From Aminobacter sp. J41 (GTDB lineage Bacteria > Pseudomonadota > Alphaproteobacteria > Rhizobiales > Rhizobiaceae), in the NCBI RefSeq assembly GCF_000526635.1, contig NZ_JAGL01000005.1:99309-163308 (forward strand): a DNA stretch of 64,000 bases, in the 5' to 3' direction. The stretch's first letter is position 1. Each line of letters starts with the position of its first letter. Below are positions 9,401-16,911 of this stretch, piece after piece. Under the pieces are notes generated by a model. It was not told where the DNA came from, did not search any database, and worked only from the letters and a program-made list of their open reading frames with translations. The position numbers were made by a program, and so were the translations under genes.

Positions 9401-10194
9401 TAGCGGCCGTCGGAGAACGAGATCAGCGCCTCGAAAGGCTCGCGCTTGTTGCGGCCGTCGATCAGGAATGTGCAAAGGGCTTCCGCATCCATTTCGTGCG
9501 GCGTCCACAAACCGCGGTCGACCGCGGCGCGGACCAGATCATGGAAGCGTGTGCCGCGGCGGATCAAATCCTCGAGCCCGGCATACATCTTGACCATAGC
9601 GTGGTTGTAGAGAACCAGCCGGTCGTCCGCGTCGTAGTAGCAGAAGGCGTCCTGCAGCGCGTCGAGCATCAGCGCCAGGCGCGTATCGCGCGAGGGCATC
9701 TGCGACGTGGCCTTGCGGAAGTAGGCGGTCACATTGCGGCAGGTGCCGCGATAGCCGAGGAAAGTGCCGTCGCTGTCGAACAGCGGCACGCCCGAGATCG
9801 CCACATAGCGGCAGTCGCGGTTGGGAACCTTGGTGTGACAGATGAAGTCGCGGAACGGCTTTCGGGCGCGCAGCGCATCGAGATGCTCAGACTTGCCGCC
9901 GAGGCTGCCGGTTTCCAGCAGGGTATCGATACGTGCGCGGCCAATGACGTCATCCGGGCTCGCGCCGGTTGCTGCGGCATAGGCCTCGGAGAGATGGCAG
10001 ATTACGTGACAAGCGTCCGACTGCCACAGCCAGGCGCAGTCGTTTTCGAGAAGCTGAAGACCGGCGGCGGCAAGTTGCCCTTCCGCCGGCATGCTGTTCA
10101 TCACAGAAGATAGCGTCGGCGTCTCACCGAAAGGCAAAACAGAGGTCGTAACTTCCTGCATGAACGCGCCCAGCCCCCCATTGCTTGCATGCAA
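6421..10194 (-). CDS. Soluble hybrid histidine kinase with five PAS domains and two receivers
   Basis: 1257-aa sensor kinase. Five PAS-type domains occupy about 45-160, 175-290, 310-425, 445-555 and 565-690. They are followed by HisKA with H718 in ANMSHEIRTPMNG, an HATPase with N-box near 835, DTGIG and GTGLG (896-900), receiver 1 (VLIVDDN, D1007) and receiver 2 (ILVAEDN, D1177). There is no membrane segment and no HPt domain, so it should sense an internal signal and pass phosphate to a separate HPt protein. It sits directly upstream of pstS where phoR lies in many relatives, but its architecture is not PhoR. The start is uncertain: ATGs at 10194, 10161 and 10101 all lack a strong ribosome-binding site. 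Confidence 0.88.
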   Translation of the reverse strand: MHASNGGLGAFMQEVTTSVLPFGETPTLSSVMNSMPAEGQLAAAGLQLLENDCAWLWQSDACHVICHLSEAYAAATGASPDDVIGRARIDTLLETGSLGGKSEHLDALRARKPFRDFICHTKVPNRDCRYVAISGVPLFDSDGTFLGYRGTCRNVTAYFRKATSQMPSRDTRLALMLDALQDAFCYYDADDRLVLYNHAMVKMYAGLEDLIRRGTRFHDLVRAAVDRGLWTPHEMDAEALCTFLIDGRNKREPFEALISFSDGRYAIHREVPSEDGGMICVCTDVTALKRHENEVLLAKREAEHLLEDLRRSLDAMQMGVVIVDENLDIEIVNKAFYEIWRFNETNVPTGSPFRVLMDYNRDNGVYGVSPQQWEAYVESRLDEIRQGSVAPREFSRADGRTMIYSVTPLSGRKRLISYFDISEMKEREKQVAIALERARLAETVIDNVPDPMFVKDADLRFVMVNRAYAQMWGKAPEDIIGKRSRDFAPPRIAAELERRELEVLKTGEPYEHEEDYVIDGKEHFRILRKNRVRTRSGTDYVAGSIFDVTELKRREMESRAARTYLENVLESLPAGIIIYDTEDRFVLANRKLQDTMPEVNAAWYAGCPFREALRLGHAHGYFRASGDPDVDALYDSDREQWIDAYLERRREQHRTYVRQNPDGRWYQAIDTRTPDGSFIGIRIDITELKQREAELEEAQRKAVLADRAKSEFLANMSHEIRTPMNGVLGMAELLARSRLDDRQKTFTDIIVKSGNALLTIINDILDFSKIDAGQLVLDPGPFHLAEAIEDVATLVSTRAKEKDLELIVRVQPGLPTVVVGDVGRFRQIVTNLVGNAVKFTEKGHVLVDVSGHDVGDEVALRVSVKDTGIGIPAGKLDQVFEKFSQVDASSTRRHEGTGLGLAITSRLVALMGGEIGAESVEGQGSTFWFTLTMPRAGDHRVLRPTPLDVSGARVLIVDDNAVNRAILMEQMASWGFDACAVESGDEGIAVLKAVVARGLSVDCMILDYQMPEMTGSDVARVVRATPEIAATPIVMLTSVDQTLGQPSYRALNIDAHLIKPARSSALLEALVAAIQNHRHGLQQKHDRIAPAPAAEDADVIRVQPAAPALPEPNIVPLRPASGDDHRVDILVAEDNEVNQLVFSQILGETGLRYEIVGNGRLAVEAWSRLMPRMMLMDVSMPEMNGLEATGRIREMEEGTDRHTPIVGVTAHALKGDRERCIEAGMDDYLSKPISPKALTEKISLWLGAGTEVDFSFA

Positions 10195-10222
10195 GTCAGC
10201 GAGGGATTGTGGATGCGAAGGC

Positions 10223-10238
10223 TTAACGATCAGCTAAC
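10223..10238 (+). promoter_or_regulatory. Near-consensus CtrA box upstream of the hybrid kinase
   Basis: TTAACGATCAGCTAAC matches TTAA-N7-TTAAC at all defined positions except the first base of the second half (CTAA). It lies about 30 bp before the most upstream kinase start, where a bound regulator would overlap a promoter. Confidence 0.3.
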
Positions 10239-10284
10239 CATAGCGCGCACACGGCCACCGGATTCGCTCATTGACTCCAGGCAA

Positions 10285-10773
10285 TCACGGCTGCGGCAGG
10301 CCGCAGCCCTTCAGCATCTGGCCGACAGCGCGGCTCGACCCCGACACACCGAACTGATGCTCGTGATATTGCTTGCCCTGAAGCGAGAGGGCTGCCGCCA
10401 CGCGGCGCCTGGCCTTTGCTATATCGTGCGCCGTAGCTACATCGATGGCGGCACCGACCCGAAGCTGCCCCTCAGAACTTTCGACCAGCGCGTCGAGCTC
10501 GAGTACTTCGCCGTTGTCGATGCGTAGCAGCATGATCGGAGAAAGCTGCTTGAAGCGTTGTGCATCGTCGAAGGTGATCGCTTCCGGTGCCAGCAAGATC
10601 GCGGTGAGCTCGTCGCTCTGGCATCGGAGACCGAAGCCGTATGTGCCTCTGACGGTCACGGCAACGTGTTTCGCAGCACCGCCAAACGCGCTTTCCTGCT
10701 TCTGATGAACCCACTGAGCCGACGCTGGTGTTGCGACAAGCACCAACAGCCCAGCAGCGATAGCTGTTCGCAT
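10285..10773 (-). CDS. Secreted protein of unknown function
   Basis: 162 aa with a clear signal peptide (MRTAIAAGLLVLVATPASAQ) and a mature part of about 142 residues rich in short beta-prone stretches. Two cysteines (in LRCQSDE and KGCGLP) could form a periplasmic disulfide. A strong GGGAGGGGG ribosome-binding run precedes the ATG. I recognise no family. It stands alone between the hybrid kinase and tRNA-Glu on the same strand. Confidence 0.7.
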   Translation of the reverse strand: MRTAIAAGLLVLVATPASAQWVHQKQESAFGGAAKHVAVTVRGTYGFGLRCQSDELTAILLAPEAITFDDAQRFKQLSPIMLLRIDNGEVLELDALVESSEGQLRVGAAIDVATAHDIAKARRRVAAALSLQGKQYHEHQFGVSGSSRAVGQMLKGCGLPQP

Positions 10774-10947
10774 TTCCCCCTCCCACGGCTTTTGCCCGTC
10801 AGCATGCGATCATATTTCGACGCGGCTCATCAAATGAAAAATGCGAGCAGGGAAGGATCGGAGAAGCTGCGGGATCTTGCCAGCAGGTCGCGAGGCTCAA
10901 CGATGTCGGTCCGCTAAGCGAAGAGAGCTGTTTTTTGTGGAGATAAC

Positions 10948-11022
10948 TGGCACGCCCAAGGGGAATCGAACCCCTGTTTGCGCCGTGAGAGGGCGCCGTC
11001 CTGACCGCTAGACGATGGGCGC
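10948..11022 (-). tRNA. tRNA-Glu (CUC anticodon)
   Basis: A 75-nt cloverleaf with encoded CCA. The acceptor is GCGCCCA/TGGGCGT with G1-U72 wobble. The anticodon stem GCGCC/GGCGC encloses loop CTCTCAC, giving CUC, and the T arm reads CAGGGGTTCGATTCCCCTT-like. The D loop matches bacterial tRNA-Glu (CGTCTAGCGG). A UUC isoacceptor must be encoded elsewhere for GAA codons. Confidence 0.95.
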
Positions 11023-11124
11023 TGACCAGTGACCGGGCATATAGATTCGATTCGCGGAGAATGCAACCCGGGTCGTTGCAGGTTCTTCCCAAAAGCGTGA
11101 TTTTTCTTGGGGGAAGAAGCTTTA

Positions 11125-11146
11125 GCCGGCTGCCTCGGCAGCCGGC
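11125..11146 (-). terminator. Strong hairpin after the RluD-side membrane gene
   Basis: Perfect inverted repeat GCCGGCTGC-CTCG-GCAGCCGGC just downstream of the stop at 11159. There is no long T run, so it may be a weak intrinsic terminator or an mRNA 3'-end stabiliser. Confidence 0.5.
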
Positions 11147-11158
11147 GATGGGAAGGGA

Positions 11159-11539
11159 CTACTCTTCCTTGATGTCGAAACGGGCGATCAGCCGCGCCTC
11201 GGCCATGTCATATATGTAGATCGAGCGCGTGCCGTCCGCGAGGTCGAGCGACAGGCTGAGTCGGTTGCCGGAGAGAGCGTGGCTGGTGATACGCGCGCCC
11301 TGCGGGATAGAAATCTCGCCATAGGCTGCCGTGTCGGCCGGGCCCGGAACTTCGCGAATGGGTGCTGCGGGTGTCTCGACGCGTGTTGCGCGGTAGACAA
11401 GAGCGCCGACGACAGCCATAAGGGCCAGGAACAGAATTCCCAGATTGATGGCGATAAAGCGGACGAGCTTGCGCCGGACCCGTTCCACGGCGGGGTCGAG
11501 CGGCTTTTCCTCAACCTGGTCGTCGTCATCCTGCATCAT
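11159..11539 (-). CDS. Small single-pass membrane protein next to the pseudouridine synthase gene
   Basis: 126-aa protein: an acidic cytoplasmic head (MMQDDDDQVEEKPLDPAVER), a basic KLVRF stop-transfer flank, one membrane span near 28-50, and a soluble C-terminal domain ending in a beta-rich segment (SIYIYDMAEARLIARFDIKEE). The frame stays open upstream to 11830, but that part is antisense to the neighbouring gene; GGAG before the tandem ATGs at 11539/11536 marks the real start. It is divergent from the pseudouridine synthase gene with only 25 bp between starts. I recall small proteins of this type beside RluA-family genes in rhizobia (possibly DUF6476), function unknown. Confidence 0.75.
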   Translation of the reverse strand: MMQDDDDQVEEKPLDPAVERVRRKLVRFIAINLGILFLALMAVVGALVYRATRVETPAAPIREVPGPADTAAYGEISIPQGARITSHALSGNRLSLSLDLADGTRSIYIYDMAEARLIARFDIKEE

Positions 11540-11564
11540 CGAGAAATCCACTCCGGTCCGGTAG

Positions 11565-12596
11565 ATGAGCGCCCCTGATAGCGAAGCGGAAGCCGCATTG
11601 AAAGAGTTCCTTGCCGACAAGGACGCGCATGGCACGCGTATGGACCAGTGGCTAGCGGCCCAGACGGCGCCTGAACTGTCGCGCAGCCGCGTCCAGGGGC
11701 TGATCCGCGACGGGCAGGTGACGCTGAACGGCGCCGTCATTACCGAGCCGAAGAAGAAGCTCATCGAAGGCGACCGGATCACGCTCGTCATGCCCGAGCC
11801 GGAGCCGGCCGAGCCCGAAGGCGAGGACATTCCGCTGTCGATCCTCTACGAGGACGACGAGCTGATCGTGATCGACAAGCCGGCGGGTCTTGTCGTTCAT
11901 CCGGGCGCCGGCAACTGGACCGGCACGCTCGTCAACGCGCTGATCCATCATTGCGGCTCCTCGCTTTCGGGCATCGGCGGTGTGCGGCGGCCGGGGATCG
12001 TGCACCGTCTCGACAAGGACACCAGCGGCGTGCTGGTGGTCGCCAAGACCGATCGCGCGCACCGCAGCCTGTCGGAAGCCTTTGCCGACCATGGCCGAAC
12101 CGGCGACCTCCAGCGTGCCTATGATGCGCTGGTGTGGGGAACGCCGGCGCGCATGGGCGGCACGATCGAGACCTATCTTGGCCGCTCGACCACCGACCGC
12201 ACGAAGCAGGCCGTGGTGCGTGAGGAACGTGAGGACGCGCGCTATGCGGTGACACATTTCCAGGTGCAGGAGCGGTTCGGCGAAAAGCCCGATGCGACCG
12301 CAATGGCCTCGCTGGTCGAATGCCGTCTGGAAACGGGCCGCACCCACCAGATCCGTGTCCACATGGCACATATCGGCCATCCGCTGGTCGGCGACCGCGA
12401 GTACGGCCGCGCCTTCTTCACCAAGGTGAACGTGTTGCCGGCTGAGCTCGGAGATCTGGTCCGCAATTTTCCGCGCCAGGCGCTGCATGCGCGGCTGCTT
12501 GCCTTCCGCCATCCGGTAACGGACGAGCTGATGAAGTTCGAGGCACCGCTGCCTGAAGATTTCGCGGAACTGTTGGACGGGTTCCGAGGTTTATAA
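11565..12596 (+). CDS. RluA/RluD-family 23S rRNA pseudouridine synthase
   Basis: 343 aa. An N-terminal S4 RNA-binding domain (about 25-85, RMDQWLAAQTAPELSRSRVQ) is followed by the catalytic domain with HRLDKDTSGVLVVAKT, whose aspartate is the nucleophile, and GRTHQIRVHMAHIGHPLVGD near the C-terminus. It isomerises uridines in rRNA. The S4 plus long catalytic domain fits the RluD subgroup that modifies helix 69, but RluC-like specificity cannot be excluded from sequence alone. The gene stands alone on the plus strand, followed by a hairpin at 12633. Confidence 0.88.
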   Translation: MSAPDSEAEAALKEFLADKDAHGTRMDQWLAAQTAPELSRSRVQGLIRDGQVTLNGAVITEPKKKLIEGDRITLVMPEPEPAEPEGEDIPLSILYEDDELIVIDKPAGLVVHPGAGNWTGTLVNALIHHCGSSLSGIGGVRRPGIVHRLDKDTSGVLVVAKTDRAHRSLSEAFADHGRTGDLQRAYDALVWGTPARMGGTIETYLGRSTTDRTKQAVVREEREDARYAVTHFQVQERFGEKPDATAMASLVECRLETGRTHQIRVHMAHIGHPLVGDREYGRAFFTKVNVLPAELGDLVRNFPRQALHARLLAFRHPVTDELMKFEAPLPEDFAELLDGFRGL

Positions 12597-12632
12597 GCCC
12601 AAAACGGCAGCACGCCGCCCGTTCATTTTTAC

Positions 12633-12657
12633 GTGACGGACTGTTTCAGTGCGTCAC
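12633..12657 (+). terminator. Terminator hairpin after the pseudouridine synthase gene
   Basis: GTGACG.ACTG / CAGT.CGTCAC arms around a TTT loop (one G-G mismatch), about 36 bp after the stop codon. A short T5 run follows at 12666, ten bases further than ideal. Confidence 0.45.
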
Positions 12658-12661
12658 GCTA

Positions 12662-12689
12662 CGTGTTTTTGCCGCAAACGTACCTATAT
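12662..12689 (+). promoter_or_regulatory. Possible RpoH-type promoter of rpoH
   Basis: CCTATAT followed by ATG fits the alphaproteobacterial heat-shock -10 pattern CYTATNTNNG. It is preceded at 17 bp by CGTG, one base from the CTTG core of the -35. If real, rpoH would be autoregulated. The same TATATA could instead serve the housekeeping sigma, though I see no good -35 for it. The leader between this site and the ATG has a GC-rich palindromic patch near 12710. Confidence 0.35.
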
Positions 12690-12775
12690 ATGACCTACGG
12701 CGTGGTGCGCGCTGCGCGCGACCGCGCCCGTAAGCTCGCCGATGAACGGGGGCAAAAATAGAGGGAGGGTGCTAT

Positions 12776-13684
12776 ATGGCCCAGACACTACCTAGCATCG
12801 TTTCCGGGGAAGGCGGCCTTGCCCGCTATCTTGAGGAAATCCGGCGCTTTCCGATGCTCCAGCCGCAGGAAGAGTACATGCTCGCCAAGCGGTACATTGA
12901 GCACGGGGACACGGATGCTGCACACAAGCTCGTAACGAGCCATCTCCGCCTCGTCGCCAAGATCGCGATGGGCTATCGCGGCTACGGCCTGCCGATCGGG
13001 GAAGTAATCTCCGAGGGCAATGTCGGCCTGATGCAGGCGGTCAAGAAGTTCGAACCTGAACGCGGTTTCCGCCTCGCGACCTACGCGATGTGGTGGATCA
13101 AGGCCGCGATCCAGGAATACATCCTGCGCTCGTGGAGCCTCGTGAAGATGGGCACCACGGCGAACCAGAAGCGCCTGTTCTTCAATCTGCGCAAGGTGAA
13201 GGGCAAGATCCAGGCTCTGGACGAGGGCGACCTCAAGCCGGAGCAGATCACCGAAATCGCGACGCGCTTGAACGTTAGCGAGGAAGAGGTCGTATCGATG
13301 AACCGTCGCCTGTCGGGCGACGCTTCGCTGAACGCGCCGATTCGCGCCTCGGAAGGCGAGTCGGGCGAGTGGCAGGACTGGCTGGTCGACGATTCGGAAA
13401 GCCAGGAAGCCATGCTGATCGAGCAGGACGAGCTCGAGAACCGGCGCGCGATGCTTTCGGATGCCCTGTCCGTCCTCAATGAGCGCGAGCGCCGCATCTT
13501 CGAGGCGCGCCGCCTTGCCGACGAGCCGATGACGCTCGAGGAGCTTTCGGCTGAGTTCGACATCAGCCGCGAGCGCGTGCGCCAGATCGAGGTTCGCGCC
13601 TTCGAGAAGGTGCAGGATGCAGTCCAGGCGGCGGCTCGCCGCCAAGCACAGGCCCTGCGCACCATCGAGGCCGAGCCGGCGTAA
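12776..13684 (+). CDS. rpoH: Heat-shock sigma factor RpoH
   Basis: 302-aa sigma-32-type factor. Region 2 is around 50-120 (LRLVAKIAMGYRGYGLP, ATYAMWWIKAAIQEYILRSWSLVK). The RpoH-specific box QKRLFFNLRK is at 131-140 and distinguishes it from RpoD, and region 4.2 lies near the C-terminus (EELSAEFDISRERVRQIEVRAFEKV). A GGAGGG ribosome-binding site lies six bases before the ATG. Rhizobia often carry two or more rpoH genes; which paralogue this is cannot be told here. The transcription unit is monocistronic and ends at the terminator at 13707. Confidence 0.95.
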   Translation: MAQTLPSIVSGEGGLARYLEEIRRFPMLQPQEEYMLAKRYIEHGDTDAAHKLVTSHLRLVAKIAMGYRGYGLPIGEVISEGNVGLMQAVKKFEPERGFRLATYAMWWIKAAIQEYILRSWSLVKMGTTANQKRLFFNLRKVKGKIQALDEGDLKPEQITEIATRLNVSEEEVVSMNRRLSGDASLNAPIRASEGESGEWQDWLVDDSESQEAMLIEQDELENRRAMLSDALSVLNERERRIFEARRLADEPMTLEELSAEFDISRERVRQIEVRAFEKVQDAVQAAARRQAQALRTIEAEPA

Positions 13685-13706
13685 GCCGCGTTCCTCGGGA
13701 CCTACG

Positions 13707-13747
13707 AAAAAGCCGCCTGCGGATTCCCGCCGGCGGCTTTTCTTTTT
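13707..13747 (+). terminator. Intrinsic terminator of rpoH
   Basis: AAAAGCCGCC... and ...GGCGGCTTTT arms around a short loop, followed by TCTTTTTG, 25 bp after the rpoH stop. The A-rich upstream flank could let it also act on the opposite strand. Confidence 0.85.
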
Positions 13748-13773
13748 GTCCGTGATTTCGATGTCGCGCTGTC

Positions 13774-15315
13774 TTAGCCGGCGTTTGCCTGTTCCCAGGC
13801 CTGCAGGGCTTCCTGGAAGACCTTGTCGCCCGGTATGCCCTTTTCCACCGACAGCAGCGCGCGGCGGCCGGTCTGGTAGACGATCGGAATGTCGATCCAG
13901 CTCTGCTGGCGCAGCAGGTTCATGTTGGTCTGGATCTCTGCCGGGGCGTCGCCCAGCGCGATCAGGAAGAAGCCGTCAGCGATCTTTGCCGGGATGCCGA
14001 TCAGCGGGCTGCCCGCAGCCTGTTCCGTCTCCTTGAACGACATGCGCGAGACGTTGGATATCGCACCGCCCTCAAAACCTTCCGGCGTCAGGAAGATCAT
14101 CTCGACGATGTGGCTTGCAGGCAGCGTGGCATCGCCATTGCGCCGGATGGTCATGCGCAGCTGCACGTCCTTGCCCGGAATGGTCGCCTCTGCGCGGATC
14201 GCCGGCTCAGGCGGCAGGTCGCCGCCGGGCGATTCCTGGACGATCGACCAGACGATGTTGCCAAGCTCGGCCGAGCCCTGCGCCGAGCTGGTGCGCTCTT
14301 CGTAGAAGATCGCGCGCTGGCCGACGGCAACGCCCGACTGCTGCTGGGTGGCTGGCTGCTGCTCGGCAGTGTTCGCGGGCGCTGCGCCGTTGCCGTTTTG
14401 GGCAGGCTGTGCGTTCGCCGGCTGCTGCAGCGTCGCGACCGAAGTGCCTTCGCCGATGCTCGGCTTTTCGCCGGCCGGACCTTCATCGACCTCGCTGCCA
14501 TCAGGCAGAAGGCGCTGCGTGAACTTGTCGGTGCCTGGCTGTGCCGGGGTTGCCGGCTGCTCTGGCGTCGCGGCCGCCTGTTCCTGCGGCTCTTCCTCGG
14601 TCAGATCCTCCGCGGTGGATGCGGGCTCCTCAGGCGCAGGCTGTGCCTCGGGAGTAGGCGTCTCGGTGGCAACCTTGGAGCCATCATCCGACAGGAGGAA
14701 ATAGCCGGCGCCGGCGAGTGCGGCGAGAAGCACGACAATGGCGGCGGCAAGGCCGACGCGCTTGCCGGAGCCGCCGCGTGCGGCCGGGGCTGCGGCGCGA
14801 CGCTCGCGCGGCTCGCGGTCATGCGAAGGGGCGCTTTCGAGCAGCGTGTCGATACCGTCGGTAATGGGCGGACGCGGTTCATCCTGATCGGGGGCGGGTT
14901 CAGGCGCCTCGGGTGCAAAGGCGCTTGGCGTCGGAGCCTCGGCGGGAGCCGCCGGAGCAGGTTCGACGCGCGGCTCCGCGACGGGCGCTGGTGCCGGGCG
15001 AGGAGCAGGCTGCGGCGCAGCCGGAGGAGGCGGCGCAATGTCCGGGGCCTGATGCAGGCTCGCGAAAATGTCCTCGAGCTCGTCGTCCTCGACCGTCGCT
15101 TCCTTCTCCGCATAGTCGGCGCGGACGACGGCGATCGCGTCCTCGAGCGCCTTGCGCTGGCGGTCGGCGACGGACGCTGGCGGCGGCGGGTTGATGGCAG
15201 CCAGCTTGGCTTCGATCGTGGCCCTGGCTTTATCGTAGACCTTCTCGCGCATCTCGGGCGTGTTCTCGCCGAGATTGCTGATCGCCTTTCTCAGAACCGC
15301 TACGAAATCGGCCAT
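13774..15315 (-). CDS. Membrane protein of unknown function with low-complexity linkers
   Basis: 513 aa. The N-terminal segment MADFVAVLRKAISNLGENTPEMR is conserved-looking (about 1-75), followed by a Pro/Ala/Glu-rich linker (about 90-165), basic residues, one membrane span (about 187-209), a second Ala/Pro/Gln/Glu-rich linker, and a folded C-terminal domain from about 315 that ends QAWEQANAG. The start is the ATG at 15315; the frame runs on to 15363 but those residues look unrelated. I recall proteins with this N-terminus encoded beside purA in rhizobia, without known function. The layout, cytoplasmic head plus long flexible periplasmic tail, suggests an envelope role (inference). Confidence 0.75.
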   Translation of the reverse strand: MADFVAVLRKAISNLGENTPEMREKVYDKARATIEAKLAAINPPPPASVADRQRKALEDAIAVVRADYAEKEATVEDDELEDIFASLHQAPDIAPPPPAAPQPAPRPAPAPVAEPRVEPAPAAPAEAPTPSAFAPEAPEPAPDQDEPRPPITDGIDTLLESAPSHDREPRERRAAAPAARGGSGKRVGLAAAIVVLLAALAGAGYFLLSDDGSKVATETPTPEAQPAPEEPASTAEDLTEEEPQEQAAATPEQPATPAQPGTDKFTQRLLPDGSEVDEGPAGEKPSIGEGTSVATLQQPANAQPAQNGNGAAPANTAEQQPATQQQSGVAVGQRAIFYEERTSSAQGSAELGNIVWSIVQESPGGDLPPEPAIRAEATIPGKDVQLRMTIRRNGDATLPASHIVEMIFLTPEGFEGGAISNVSRMSFKETEQAAGSPLIGIPAKIADGFFLIALGDAPAEIQTNMNLLRQQSWIDIPIVYQTGRRALLSVEKGIPGDKVFQEALQAWEQANAG

Positions 15316-15384
15316 TCCTGTTTGCCTTTGCCTGTGCCGGTTCGGCGCGGCCCCTAGTGCCACGCCGCGACTTTACGTTGGAAC

Positions 15385-16683
15385 CTAGTCTTGAAACGGA
15401 TCGGTCACAAGAATCGTGTCTTCCCGCTCGGGGCTGGTCGAAAGCAGCGCAACCGGGGCGCCGATCAGCTCCTCGATGTAGCGGACATACTTGACCGCCT
15501 GCGCCGGGAGATCGGCCCAGCTGCGTGCGCCCGCCGTGGTGCCCTTCCAGCCTTCGAGCGTCTCGTAGATCGGCTCGACGCGGGCCTGGGCGCCCTGACT
15601 CGCCGGCAGGTAGTCGATGACCTGGCCGTCGAGCTTGTAGCCGGTGCAGACCTTGATCTCGTCGAGGCCGTCGAGCACGTCGAGCTTGGTGAGCGCGATG
15701 CCGTTGATGCCGTTGACGGCAACGGCCTGGCGGACCAGCACGGCGTCGAACCAGCCGCAGCGGCGCTTGCGCCCCGTGACGGTGCCGAACTCGTGGCCGC
15801 GGGTGCCGAGGAACTCGCCGACATCATTGTCCTGCTCGGTCGGGAACGGGCCTTCGCCGACGCGGGTCGTGTAAGCCTTGGTGATGCCGAGGACATAGTC
15901 GATCGAGCCCGGACCGACGCCCGAACCGGCGGCGGCCTGGCCGGCAACTACGTTCGACGAGGTCACGAAGGGATAGGTGCCGTGGTCGACGTCGAGCAGG
16001 GTGCCTTGAGCACCCTCGAACAGGATGCGCTCGCCGGCGCGGCGCTTCTCGTCGAGCACCTTCCAGACGCGGTCCATGTATGGCAGGACCTTGTCGGCAA
16101 TCGAGGTCAGCTCTTCGAGCAGCGTTTCCGGCTTCACTTCCGGGAAGCCGAGGCCGACGCGCAGCGGATTGTGGTGCGACAGCAGGCGGTCGATCTTGGC
16201 GGGAAGAGTGTCGAGGTCGGCAAGGTCCATGACCTTGATCGCGCGGCGGCCAACCTTGTCCTCATAGGCAGGACCGATGCCGCGGCGGGTGGTGCCGATC
16301 TTGGTGCCACTGCTGGAAGCGGCATCCTCGCGGTAGCCGTCGAGGTCGCGGTGGATGGAAAGGATGAGCGGCGTGTTCTCGGCGATCTTGAGGCGGTCCG
16401 GACCAATCTCGACGCCGAGGTCGCGCAGGCGCTGCAGCTCGGCGACGAAGGCATGCGGGTCGAAGACGACGCCGTTGCCGATCACCGAGAGCTTGCCCGG
16501 ACGCACGACGCCGGAAGGCAGTAGCGACAGCTTGTAGACCTTGCCGTCGACCACGAGGGTGTGGCCGGCGTTGTGGCCGCCCTGGAAGCGCACGACGACG
16601 TCCGCGCGTTCCGAAAGCCAGTCGACGATCTTGCCTTTGCCTTCGTCGCCCCACTGCGAGCCGACGACCACCACATTGGCCAT
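15385..16683 (-). CDS. purA: Adenylosuccinate synthetase PurA
   Basis: 432 aa. Condenses IMP with aspartate using GTP in AMP synthesis. It has the N-terminal [17 protein letters not shown]-loop with catalytic Asp, GHNAGHTLV with the catalytic His, [23 protein letters not shown] in the middle and the GTP-binding C-terminal part ([15 protein letters not shown]). Length and motifs are complete. It lies 69 bp after the unknown membrane gene's start, on the same strand. Confidence 0.97.
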   Translation of the reverse strand: MANVVVVGSQWGDEGKGKIVDWLSERADVVVRFQGGHNAGHTLVVDGKVYKLSLLPSGVVRPGKLSVIGNGVVFDPHAFVAELQRLRDLGVEIGPDRLKIAENTPLILSIHRDLDGYREDAASSSGTKIGTTRRGIGPAYEDKVGRRAIKVMDLADLDTLPAKIDRLLSHHNPLRVGLGFPEVKPETLLEELTSIADKVLPYMDRVWKVLDEKRRAGERILFEGAQGTLLDVDHGTYPFVTSSNVVAGQAAAGSGVGPGSIDYVLGITKAYTTRVGEGPFPTEQDNDVGEFLGTRGHEFGTVTGRKRRCGWFDAVLVRQAVAVNGINGIALTKLDVLDGLDEIKVCTGYKLDGQVIDYLPASQGAQARVEPIYETLEGWKGTTAGARSWADLPAQAVKYVRYIEELIGAPVALLSTSPEREDTILVTDPFQD

Positions 16684-16835
16684 GGAAACATCCTCTTCAC
16701 TAAAGCCGGGCGTTCATGCCCAGAAAATGACAGGCCTCTATAACCGCAAGTCGCGCGCAACGCGACCCCCCGGTTGCAATACCAGGGCCAACCCAGATTC
16801 TAGCGGCCACATCTGGCTCATTTACAGCGAAACAG

Positions 16836-16866
16836 GGAGGGATTAAGGCTCGTCCCTCCGTTTTTG
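16836..16866 (+). terminator. Orphan plus-strand intrinsic terminator ahead of the EamA gene
   Basis: GGAGGGA / TCCCTCC stem with a 10-base loop followed by GTTTTTG. No plus-strand gene precedes it, since purA points the other way. It must end either an unannotated short RNA or a prematurely stopped leader of the transporter that starts 45 bp later. Confidence 0.55.
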
Positions 16867-16911
16867 CACCTTGTGCTCATATTCATCAAAAGACCTTTGG
16901 CAAGGGACGCG

